Shown here: in pieces, positions 41,399-49,356 of the stretch
How the letters are laid out: each line of letters begins with the position of its first letter
Position numbering within the stretch: position 1 is the first letter of the stretch
Assembly (NCBI RefSeq): GCF_006475605.1
Contig: NZ_SSBC01000010.1
Span: 186,001-250,000 of the forward strand
Reading direction: 5' to 3'
Length of the DNA stretch: 64,000 bases
Source: Asticcacaulis tiandongensis
GTDB lineage: Bacteria; Pseudomonadota; Alphaproteobacteria; Caulobacterales; Caulobacteraceae
Notes under the pieces: model-generated
The model's input: the letters and a program-made list of their open reading frames with translations, nothing else
What the model was told of the DNA's origin: nothing
Database searches by the model: none
Program-made: the position numbers and the translations under genes

Positions 41399-43171
41399 AT
41401 GCCCGCTCAGTTGACCCTGTGCTCACCGGCACGAAAGACCGCCGGAAAATATCTTCTGACCGGGGCGGCGATGCTGGCCTTCAGCCTGACGCCGCTGACG
41501 GCCTCAACGGCTCAGGCCGATTTTAATCGCGCCTACGGTCAGTATCTGATTGGCAAATATGCCATCTATGCAGGCGACACGCAGATTTCGGCGCGCGCCC
41601 TGATGGAATCAGCAGAATCAGACCCCGATAATCGCGCCCTTCAGGAAAAGGCTTTCCTGTCGGCCGTTCTGGGGGGGTATCTCGATTTTGCGGCGGATAA
41701 TGCGCCTCAGTCGGATTCCTCAAGCCGTTTTTCACGCATGGTCGGCCATGAGGTAAAGGCACTCAGGGCCATTCGTGCCAATAAACCACGTGAGGCCTTA
41801 CCGGAACTGGCGGCAGCCCTCGATATCGATGCCGATGAGCGTTCAGGTCTTCTGTTGCAACCGGCAGCCTATGCCATGGCCGGACAGTGGGACAAGGCCA
41901 TAGACAAGGATATGGCCGCCAAACTGACGGGCGGTCTGACGCAACGCGACGGCCTTATGCTTTACCTTCAGGCAGCGGATCAGGCGCGGCTTCTGGAACT
42001 GCGGGGCAAGCACAAAGAAGCCGAAGCACTCTATAAGCTGATTTGTGAGCCGGGGCCGGCAACCGTGTTGTTCGGCCCCTATTACGGGGCGTTTCTTGAA
42101 CGGCGTGGTCGTAAATCCGAGGCTGAAGACCTCTATGCCAGCATCCTGAGTTCATCGGAGGATGCGCAGGTGCGTCGCGCCTATCAGGCGCTGGAGCGCA
42201 AAGGCTATAGAAAACCGCCAAAGCCGTCCTACCGTCAGATCATGGCCGATAACCTGTTTATGACGGGGACGCTCTATGCCAGCGAGCAGCAGCCGGAAAT
42301 GGCGCTGGCGACCCTGAGGATGGCGCAATATGCCTCCCCTGAAACCGACAGTTTGAGCGATGACCGCACTCGCCTGTTGCTGGGGCAGGTGCTTGTTAAA
42401 CTGCGTGACCATGACTCTGCTCAGGCCGAATGGGCACAGGTGGCCGAGTCTTCGGTCTATTATAACGAAGCCCGTCTGCGCATGGCCTGGAGCCTTAAGG
42501 AGCAGGATGACCATGACGGGGCGCTGGCGCTGTTTTCACAGCTTTCGGCGGAAAATCCGGCTGACATCGATCTGGTGGTGCAGCGGGTAAGCCTGTTGTG
42601 GGAAAAGAAGGACTATCAGGCGGGGCTTGAGGTGCTTGAGGGCTTTGTTGCCGCGCAAGGCGAAGAGGCCGTCAGCTGGCAGGGCTGGTTCATTCAGGCC
42701 ATTATCTATCACGAACTGGATCAGTGGGAACGGTCGGAAGCGGCGTTGAAAAAAGGTCTGGCGCTGGATGAGGAAAATCCCGACCTGCTGAATTTCCTCG
42801 GCTATGGCTGGATCGAGCGTAACCAGAACCTTGATGAGGCCCTGAGCATGGTGCAGCGCGCCCTGATTCGCCGTCCGGATTCAGGGGCGATTATGGATTC
42901 GGTGGGCTGGGGCTATTACCGCCAGGGCGAATATGCCGAGGCGCTGGAGTGGATTGAAAAGGCCATTGCCCTTGAGCCGGCTGATCCTGAGGTCAATGAG
43001 CATCTGGGGGACGTCTATCAGGCGATGGGCCGTCACATTGAGGCCCGTTATCAATGGGCGCGTGTGCTGACGCTCGATGCCGACGAAAAGCAGATTGCCA
43101 GTGTTCAGAAAAAACTGGATGCGGCGGCTAAGATGCCTCAGCCAAGGCTTGCCACCGCCAAAGCGCCGTAA
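41399..43171 (+). CDS. Exported TPR-repeat protein
   Basis: This 590-residue protein has a signal peptide (about 12-40, ending AQA) and then many TPR-like helix pairs. The clearest lie at the end: DEENPDLLNFLGYGWIER, RRPDSGAIMDSVGWGYYRQG and LEPADPEVNEHLGDVYQAMG. Similar proteins precede ispE in other alphaproteobacteria. TPR arrays bind proteins; no catalytic motif is seen. Its stop is three bases before the ispE ATG, so they are co-transcribed. The ATG at 41399 has no clear RBS. Confidence 0.85.
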   Translation: MPAQLTLCSPARKTAGKYLLTGAAMLAFSLTPLTASTAQADFNRAYGQYLIGKYAIYAGDTQISARALMESAESDPDNRALQEKAFLSAVLGGYLDFAADNAPQSDSSSRFSRMVGHEVKALRAIRANKPREALPELAAALDIDADERSGLLLQPAAYAMAGQWDKAIDKDMAAKLTGGLTQRDGLMLYLQAADQARLLELRGKHKEAEALYKLICEPGPATVLFGPYYGAFLERRGRKSEAEDLYASILSSSEDAQVRRAYQALERKGYRKPPKPSYRQIMADNLFMTGTLYASEQQPEMALATLRMAQYASPETDSLSDDRTRLLLGQVLVKLRDHDSAQAEWAQVAESSVYYNEARLRMAWSLKEQDDHDGALALFSQLSAENPADIDLVVQRVSLLWEKKDYQAGLEVLEGFVAAQGEEAVSWQGWFIQAIIYHELDQWERSEAALKKGLALDEENPDLLNFLGYGWIERNQNLDEALSMVQRALIRRPDSGAIMDSVGWGYYRQGEYAEALEWIEKAIALEPADPEVNEHLGDVYQAMGRHIEARYQWARVLTLDADEKQIASVQKKLDAAAKMPQPRLATAKAP

Positions 43172-43174
43172 TCC

Positions 43175-44029
43175 ATGCAGGTTCTGGCTCAAGCCAAGGT
43201 CAATCTGTGTCTGCATGTCGAGGCACCGGATCATCGTGGCTATCATCCGCTGCAAAGCCTTGTGACCTTTGCCGATATCGGTGACGATATCAGGTTTACA
43301 GACGATGGCGAGGGGCCTCTGCTGACCATTGACGGGCCGTTTTCCGCAGGGTTGGGGGCGGGGGAGGGCAATCTCATCCTTAAGGCCTTGCGCCGGTTTG
43401 AAGCAGAGACGGGCACGCGAATCAGCCATCGCGTTCACCTCAGTAAGAACCTGCCTCTGGCGGCGGGGGTCGGTGGCGGAAGTGCCGACGCTGGGGCGGT
43501 TTTAAGGGGGCTGAGAGCGCTTTATGCGCCGGACATGCCTGACGACCGGCTTGAGGCCATAGCGGCTTCTACGGGCGCGGACGGGGTGATGTGTCTGTGG
43601 TCAAGACCGGCAATGGCTCAGGGGTATGGCGAAAAGCTACGCTTTGTTAGTCTGCCAACGCTTGCGTGTGTCCTGATTAACCCGCTGGTGGCCTCACCGA
43701 CGCCTGCGGTCTATGCCGCCTATGACCGGCAAGGTGTTTTTCCGCCTTCGGAACTGAGGTTTGAGCCTGTTCAACAGGCGGCGGCACTGATTGATTGCCT
43801 GAAACAGGGACGTAATGATCTGGAAAGCCCTGCGGTCGGATTAAATCCGGTTATTGGTGAGGTGTTGGCGTCTTTGAGAGCGCAGCCTCAGACGCAGTTG
43901 GCGCGTGTGTCGGGGTCAGGGGCGACCTGCTTTGCCCTGTGCGCCTCAGATGCGGATGCCCATGCGCTGGCGGATGCCTTAAGCGCTCTGTGGCCTGAGG
44001 CGTGGATCAGGGCCTGTCGGTTAGGTTAA
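43175..44029 (+). CDS. ispE: 4-diphosphocytidyl-2-C-methyl-D-erythritol kinase
   Basis: The 284-residue GHMP kinase phosphorylates CDP-methylerythritol in the non-mevalonate isoprenoid pathway. AQAKVNLCLHV is the N-terminal strand with the substrate Lys; LPLAAGVGGGSADAGAVLRG is the ATP loop; and VSGSGATCFAL is motif 3. The order after the TPR gene is normal for this group. The length fits the family. No other isoprenoid gene is in the window. Confidence 0.95.
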   Translation: MQVLAQAKVNLCLHVEAPDHRGYHPLQSLVTFADIGDDIRFTDDGEGPLLTIDGPFSAGLGAGEGNLILKALRRFEAETGTRISHRVHLSKNLPLAAGVGGGSADAGAVLRGLRALYAPDMPDDRLEAIAASTGADGVMCLWSRPAMAQGYGEKLRFVSLPTLACVLINPLVASPTPAVYAAYDRQGVFPPSELRFEPVQQAAALIDCLKQGRNDLESPAVGLNPVIGEVLASLRAQPQTQLARVSGSGATCFALCASDADAHALADALSALWPEAWIRACRLG

Positions 44030-44036
44030 GCATGCG

Positions 44037-44069
44037 AAAAACGCGGCCTTCATAATGAAAGCCGCGTTT
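44037..44069 (-). terminator. Intrinsic terminator of rpmF
   Basis: AAACGCGGC (44039-44047) and GCCGCGTTT (44061-44069) pair; on the minus strand the stem is followed by T5 (44041-44037). It lies between the ispE and rpmF stops and may also end ispE transcription. Confidence 0.8.
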
Positions 44070-44098
44070 AAAACGCTTAGTACACACCAAAAGAAGAC

Positions 44099-44281
44099 TT
44101 AGTCTTTCTTAGGCGTGATAACCTGACGGCCCTTATAGATGCCGGTCTTCAGGTCAACATGGTGCGGACGGCGCAGCTCGCCCGTGTCCTTGTCTTCAAC
44201 AAAGGAGTTGGCACCGAGCGCATGGTGCGAACGACGCATGTTGCGCCGTGAAGGCGATACTTTCCGCTTAGGTACGGCCAT
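44099..44281 (-). CDS. rpmF: 50S ribosomal protein bL32
   Basis: The 60-residue product starts [20 protein letters not shown] and ends QVITPKKD, the bL32 of alphaproteobacteria. It has no cysteines, so it lacks the zinc site of some bL32 proteins. It stands alone; the usual neighbours yceD and plsX are not adjacent. The 290 bases upstream, up to the plus-strand glycine-zipper gene, hold both promoters; I see no other gene there. Confidence 0.96.
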   Translation of the reverse strand: MAVPKRKVSPSRRNMRRSHHALGANSFVEDKDTGELRRPHHVDLKTGIYKGRQVITPKKD

Positions 44282-44572
44282 TTTCGTCTCTCTTATTCTT
44301 CAAATCGCCGAAAGCTTTTTTGAGGTATGCTCTCAGGCACGCAAATCATGTCGGGCGGAAAACCGTCCGGAAGGCGGGCCTTATGCCTCAAGCCAAGCGG
44401 CTTATCAAGGGGCAATCGCTGTTGGAAACCCTAAAAAACAACTTTGGTTGTCATAGCCTGAGGGTAAAGCGATGAAACTGGCCCCAATCCGGCCATATTT
44501 CATTCAGGCAATGTTCAGTTTCAAAATTGTTACATGGGCTATAGCGTAAATTTCGCCCAAAGGGGTAGTGCC

Positions 44573-45178
44573 ATGCAAGTGAAATCCTTCCTGTCCCGCC
44601 ATATGCCCAAGGCCCTTATGGGGCTGGGGCTGGCATTTGTTGTAAGTCTGCCGTCTGTTGCCAGCGCCCAGAGATATGACGGCTATTGTTATCAGAAAAA
44701 ATCAAACGCCACGGCGACCGGTGCCATTCTTGGGGCCGTGGTCGGGGGCGTGATCGGCAACGAAGCCTCAAACCGCTGGGATCGCGGCGGTAATACAGTG
44801 GCCGGTGCCGCCGTAGGCGCCGCTGTCGGGGGCATGGCGGGTAATGCCAGCGTCAGTTGCTATGAAGACCGTTATTACAGCTATGATGCCGGTTATTATG
44901 ATCCGCCACCGCCGCCACGCGGCTATGTGACGGTCTATTATAACCAGCGTCCGAACTATGGTTATCGCAGCGTTTATCGTGACCGCTACTATGGCCACTA
45001 TGCCCCGCCGCGCGCCGTCCATCATCATCATCACTATGGCCATGGCCGCCGGGATCATTATGATCATCACAGGGGCCACAATCGGCATTATGACCGGCGT
45101 GACCACCGGCGCTATGATCGTCATGACCACCGGCGTAATGACCGTCATCACGATCGTCGGCGTTACGACCGTCGCTAA
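44573..45178 (+). CDS. Glycine-zipper 2TM-domain secreted protein with His/Arg/Asp/Tyr-rich tail
   Basis: The 201-residue protein has a signal peptide (KALMGLGLAFVVSLPSVAS), a glycine zipper (GAILGAVVGGVIGNEAS and AGAAVGAAVGGMAGN), a Tyr/Pro-rich middle (YYDPPPPPRGYVTVYY) and a 55-residue tail with HHHHHYGHG and repeated DRRDHRRYDRHD units. The tail could bind metal ions; this is inference. AGGGG lies eight bases before ATG 44573. It has the same organisation as the protein at 34.2-34.6 kb, with a longer middle and tail. A strong terminator follows. Confidence 0.82.
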   Translation: MQVKSFLSRHMPKALMGLGLAFVVSLPSVASAQRYDGYCYQKKSNATATGAILGAVVGGVIGNEASNRWDRGGNTVAGAAVGAAVGGMAGNASVSCYEDRYYSYDAGYYDPPPPPRGYVTVYYNQRPNYGYRSVYRDRYYGHYAPPRAVHHHHHYGHGRRDHYDHHRGHNRHYDRRDHRRYDRHDHRRNDRHHDRRRYDRR

Positions 45179-45212
45179 CCACATGCCTGCAAACAGGCGG
45201 GTATGCTGAATG

Positions 45213-45245
45213 AAAAAAGCCTCCGCAACAGTGGAGGCTTTTTTT
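45213..45245. terminator. Bidirectional terminator between the glycine-zipper and Sel1 genes
   Basis: AAAAAAGCCTCC (45213-45224) and GGAGGCTTTTTT (45233-45244) are perfect 12-base arms with an 8-base loop and A/T tracts on both sides; the convergent genes end on either side of it. Confidence 0.92.
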
Positions 45246-45246
45246 G

Positions 45247-46254
45247 CTATTCGGCGATGGTTTTCAGGGCGTCGGCGGCACCCTCGTGGCCTTGTTCGGC
45301 GGCCTTGGTCAGCCATTCAATCGCCAGGGCTTCGTCTTCATCGACGCCTTCGCCCTTATAGTAGCTGATGCCCAGATTATATTGCGCCCCCTTATGGCCC
45401 TGAGCCGCCGCCTGCTTGTACCAGAAGGCCGCCGCCCTGTGGTCAACCGGCGTACCTTCGCCGTTGTCGTACATCACCCCCAGGTTATACTGACCCTTTT
45501 CGTCTTCGGCATAGGCAGATTGCTGATACCACCTCAGGGCCTCGCTCTTATCAACCGCCACGCCGTCGCCCGTATCGTACATAAGTGCCAGATTGAACGG
45601 TGCCCACTGGTGGCCCGCTATCGCCGCTTTTTTATACCAAGCGGCGGCTTTCGGTTTATCGACCTCTACCCCTTCGCCTTCATCGTACATATAGCCTATG
45701 CGAAACTGGGCCTTGGGTTCCCCCTGTTCAGCGGACATAAGGTACCATTTAAATGCCTTGGGATAGTTTTGGGGGATGCCTGAGTCTTCGGCGTAATAGA
45801 GCTGCGCCAGATTATATTGCGCATTGCCATGTCCCTGAAGGGCGGCCTTTTCGTAGAATTCCTCAGCCTTTTTCGGATTTTTCTGCGTGCCCTGACCTTC
45901 GTCGTAGCTGATGGCCAGATTATATTGCGCCTTGGCGTGGCCTTGCGCAGCGGCCAGCTTGTACCAGTCTACGGCAGTGGCTTCGTTCTTTTCTACGCCA
46001 TAGCCAAAGTCATAGCTGATCGCGAGCATATACTGGCCTTCGGCATCGCCTTTACGCGCCAGATCCTGATAGAGGGGAAAGGATGTTTCATAATCCCGCG
46101 CTTCGAAAGCCGTTTCGGCGGCCTTCAGCGACTCGCTCGCTGACGCGCCTGATGCCTTTGCCGGAGTGGTCGGGGCGGCAGACAAGGGACCTGTGGCCCC
46201 CAGCGTACAAAAGACAAGCGCCGAAGCGGTAAGCCATAGCTGACGATAAGACAT
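45247..46254 (-). CDS. Sel1-repeat (SLR) secreted protein
   Basis: The 335-residue protein has a signal peptide (QLWLTASALVFCTLGATG, cut near LSAA) and about seven Sel1-like repeats of 36 residues, each with the pattern A-x-YNLxxxY-x-x-G-x-G-V, such as KAQYNLAISYDEGQGTQKNP, NAQYNLAQLYYAEDSG and GAQYNLGISYYKGEGV. The repeats form an alpha-solenoid that binds other proteins. GGAG lies nine bases before ATG 46254; an ATG at 46272 has none. Many SLR proteins link to envelope or signalling complexes, but the partner is unknown. Confidence 0.88.
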   Translation of the reverse strand: MSYRQLWLTASALVFCTLGATGPLSAAPTTPAKASGASASESLKAAETAFEARDYETSFPLYQDLARKGDAEGQYMLAISYDFGYGVEKNEATAVDWYKLAAAQGHAKAQYNLAISYDEGQGTQKNPKKAEEFYEKAALQGHGNAQYNLAQLYYAEDSGIPQNYPKAFKWYLMSAEQGEPKAQFRIGYMYDEGEGVEVDKPKAAAWYKKAAIAGHQWAPFNLALMYDTGDGVAVDKSEALRWYQQSAYAEDEKGQYNLGVMYDNGEGTPVDHRAAAFWYKQAAAQGHKGAQYNLGISYYKGEGVDEDEALAIEWLTKAAEQGHEGAADALKTIAE

Positions 46255-46338
46255 TATATTTATCTCCCCCATTTAAGCGTGACCAATGGTCAAAAAATAC
46301 CAGGAACGCATTATCATGCGTGACCGGTTTCTGGCTAT

Positions 46339-46368
46339 AAAAAACCCCGGCAACCGAGGCTGCCAGGG
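46339..46368 (-). terminator. Intrinsic terminator of ppdK
   Basis: On the minus strand CCCTGGCA (46368-46361) pairs with TGCCGGGG (46352-46345) with one wobble, followed by T6 (46344-46339). It lies 28 bases after the ppdK stop. Confidence 0.8.
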
Positions 46369-46395
46369 TGAAAATAAACAATAGTCTTAAGTGTC

Positions 46396-49062
46396 TTAGC
46401 TATTGGCGCGGATGGCGGCCTGAGCGGCGGCCAGACGAGCCACCGGCACGCGGTAAGGCGAGCAGGAGACGTAATCGAGGCCTACTGACTGACAGAAGGT
46501 GATCGACGCCGGATCACCGCCATGCTCACCACAGATGCCGAGCTTGATGTCAGGACGCGTGGCCCGGCCCTTGGTGGTGGCGATGCGGATCAGTTCGCCG
46601 ACCCCATCGGGATCAAGCGAGACGAACGGGTCTTTTTCGTAGATGCCCTTTTCAATGTACGGGTTCAGGAAGCGGCCCGAATCATCGCGGCTGATGCCAT
46701 AGGTGGTCTGGGTCAGATCGTTGGTGCCAAATGAGAAGAACTCGGCTGCTTCCGCCAGCCTGTCGGCCAGAAGGGCTGCGCGCGGCAGTTCGATCATGGT
46801 GCCGACCTTATAGTCCACCTTAGCCCCACGGCGCTCAAGAACCGCCTCAGCGATACGGCGGGTGAGGGCAACCAGATTGGCCATTTCCTCACGCGTACCG
46901 ACCAGCGGGTGCATGATGTCAGGCTGAGGGTTCAGGCCATTGGCGCGCACATCTGAAGCCGCTTCGAAAATGGCTTCGACCTGCATCTCGTAGATTTCAG
47001 GGAAGGTGATCCCCAGACGGCAGCCGCGCCAGCCGAGCATCGGATTGGTTTCCGACAGTTCCTTGACGCGCTTGGCCAGCTTGTCTTCGGAAACCTCAAG
47101 CGCTTCGGCGACACCCCTGATGTCGTCTGCGGTGTGCGGCAGGAACTCATGCAGAGGCGGATCGAGCAGGCGGATGGTGACCGGCAGGCCGTCCATGATC
47201 TGGAACAGTTCGACGAAATCGGCCTTTTGATAGGGCAGGAGTTTGGCCAGTGCCTTGCGGCGACCGGCTTCGTCATCGGCGAGAATCATTTCACGCACAG
47301 CGGTGATACGCTCTTCGTCGAAGAACATATGCTCCGTACGGCACAGCCCTATGCCTTCGGCACCGAAGCCGAGTGCGGTTTTCGCATCGGTCGGGGTTTC
47401 GGCATTGGTGAGTACCTTAAGCGTGCGGAACTCATCGGCCCAGGCCATGATCTGATGGAAATCGTCAGAGAATTCCGGCTCGATCATACGCACCGTGCCT
47501 TTGAAGATTTCACCGGTCGAGCCATCAAGCGTAATCAGGTCACCGTGGCTGTAGGTTTCACCCCGCGCGGTAAATTCACCGCGCTCGGTCGAAATCGTCA
47601 GTTCACCGGCACCGGAGACGCAGGGGCGGCCCATGCCACGGGCCACCACGGCAGCATGCGAGGTCATGCCGCCCCGCGCGGTGACAATGGCCTTGGCGGC
47701 GTGCATGCCGTGGATGTCTTCGGGGCTGGTTTCATCGCGCACCAGAATGACGTCTTCGCCCGCCGCCGCCAGACGCACGGCATCATCGGCAGTGAATACG
47801 ATCTTACCGGCAGCGGCCCCCGGAGAGGCGGGGAGGCCACGGGCGATCAGGGTGCGATCCGCCTTGGGGTCAAGCATGGGGTGCAGAAGCTGATCGAGGC
47901 TTGAGGGGTCAAGACGCAGAAGCGCTTCCTGAGGCGTGATCAGGCCTTCGCGGGCCATGTCGACCGCGATTTTCAGTGCCGCGCGTGAGGTGCGTTTGGC
48001 GTTACGGGTCTGGAGCATATAGAGCTTGCCCTGTTCGACCGTAAATTCCACGTCCTGAACGTCGCGGTAATGCTTTTCGAGGGTTTCCACCGTGTCGCGG
48101 AACTGGGCAAACACGTCGGGCAGGGCTTCTTCCATTGATGGGTTACGCTCGCCCATCTCCTCACGCGCCTTTTGCGTCAGGGTTTGCGGGGTGCGGATGC
48201 CGGCCACCACGTCTTCACCCTGCGCATTAAGCAAAAACTCACCGTAAAGGGCAGGGTCGCCGGTCGAGGGGTTACGCGTAAAGGCCACGCCCGTCGCGGA
48301 GGTATCACCCATATTGCCAAAGACCATCGACTGAATATTGACGGCGGTGCCCCAGTCTTCGGGGATATCGTGCATTTTACGATAGAACTTGGCGCGGTCG
48401 TTCATCCAAGAACCGAACACGGCCTTAACGGCGCCCCAGAGCTGGTCCTTGGGGTCCTGCGGGAAGTCGTGACCCAGTTCCTGCTTCACCAGTGCCTTGT
48501 AGTCGGCAATGATGCGTTCCCAGTCTTTGGCGGTGATGTCGGTGTCAATCGTGATCCCCAGACGATCCTTATGATCATCGAGAATGTCTTCGAAAGCATG
48601 ATGCTTTACGTCGAGTACGACGTTTGAATACATGGTGATGAAGCGGCGGTAGCAATCGAGCGCAAAGCGACGGTCACCGGTCAGATCGGCCAGACCACCC
48701 ACCGTGGCATCGTTCAGGCCGAGATTCAGAACCGTGTCCATCATACCGGGCATCGAGGCGCGGGCACCGGAACGTACTGACACCAGCAGCGGGTTTTCGA
48801 CGCTGCCGAAACCTTTGCCGGTTGAGGCCTCAAGGGCGCTCAAGGCCTCTTCGACCTGAGCCACAAGACCGTCCGGCAGGGCCTGACTGTTCTGGTAATA
48901 GTGGACGCAAGCCTCAGTGGTGATGGTGAAGCCCGCCGGTACCGGCAGACCCAGAGATGACATTTCTGCGAGGTTGGCACCTTTGCCCCCCAGCAGATTT
49001 TTCATGGTTGCATCGCCGTCGGCTTTTCCGGCCTGAAAGGCGTAAACCCAGTGTTTGGACAT
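46396..49062 (-). CDS. ppdK: Pyruvate, phosphate dikinase
   Basis: The 888-residue enzyme interconverts pyruvate + ATP + Pi with PEP + AMP + PPi. The N-terminal nucleotide-binding part starts with GGKGANLAEMSSLGLPVPAG; the central phosphohistidine domain has GGMTSHAAVVARGMGRPC (the His that carries phosphate); the C-terminal PEP/pyruvate barrel ends with SFGTNDLTQTTYG and the GICGEHGGDP motif. The length is as usual. The 294 bases upstream are AT-rich and hold its promoter and the glyS terminator, without another gene that I can see. Confidence 0.97.
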   Translation of the reverse strand: MSKHWVYAFQAGKADGDATMKNLLGGKGANLAEMSSLGLPVPAGFTITTEACVHYYQNSQALPDGLVAQVEEALSALEASTGKGFGSVENPLLVSVRSGARASMPGMMDTVLNLGLNDATVGGLADLTGDRRFALDCYRRFITMYSNVVLDVKHHAFEDILDDHKDRLGITIDTDITAKDWERIIADYKALVKQELGHDFPQDPKDQLWGAVKAVFGSWMNDRAKFYRKMHDIPEDWGTAVNIQSMVFGNMGDTSATGVAFTRNPSTGDPALYGEFLLNAQGEDVVAGIRTPQTLTQKAREEMGERNPSMEEALPDVFAQFRDTVETLEKHYRDVQDVEFTVEQGKLYMLQTRNAKRTSRAALKIAVDMAREGLITPQEALLRLDPSSLDQLLHPMLDPKADRTLIARGLPASPGAAAGKIVFTADDAVRLAAAGEDVILVRDETSPEDIHGMHAAKAIVTARGGMTSHAAVVARGMGRPCVSGAGELTISTERGEFTARGETYSHGDLITLDGSTGEIFKGTVRMIEPEFSDDFHQIMAWADEFRTLKVLTNAETPTDAKTALGFGAEGIGLCRTEHMFFDEERITAVREMILADDEAGRRKALAKLLPYQKADFVELFQIMDGLPVTIRLLDPPLHEFLPHTADDIRGVAEALEVSEDKLAKRVKELSETNPMLGWRGCRLGITFPEIYEMQVEAIFEAASDVRANGLNPQPDIMHPLVGTREEMANLVALTRRIAEAVLERRGAKVDYKVGTMIELPRAALLADRLAEAAEFFSFGTNDLTQTTYGISRDDSGRFLNPYIEKGIYEKDPFVSLDPDGVGELIRIATTKGRATRPDIKLGICGEHGGDPASITFCQSVGLDYVSCSPYRVPVARLAAAQAAIRANS

Positions 49063-49317
49063 GGAAAACTATCCCTCTTTCCTTTTCCCGAAACCTGTCT
49101 GATATGTGATCAATTCAGGCGGTAATTGTATGATTATATTGTTTTTTCAGTCTTTTTCAGACGGATTTAACGCCCTTATACGCAAAATGATCTCTGGTCT
49201 GAATAGATTCGTGTAAAAAAATATATCCACATCTGATTTTGTGCGTTTTTGCGTTGCGGTGCAGCATTTATGCTCGAATCTCATTTGGTTACCAATCACA
49301 AGCCCTTGAGCAAAAAT

Positions 49318-49347
49318 AAAAAAGCGCGAAAGCCTGAACTTTCGCGC
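49318..49347 (-). terminator. Intrinsic terminator of glyS
   Basis: GCGCGAAAG (49324-49332) and CTTTCGCGC (49339-49347) are perfect 9-base arms; T6 follows on the minus strand (49323-49318), with further T beyond. It lies ten bases after the glyS stop. Confidence 0.9.
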
Positions 49348-49356
49348 CTTATGTTT

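Noticed and set aside
47134-47904. Open frame of 256 codons antisense to ppdK
   Set aside because: Shadow of a conserved gene, no RBS, no recognisable domain.
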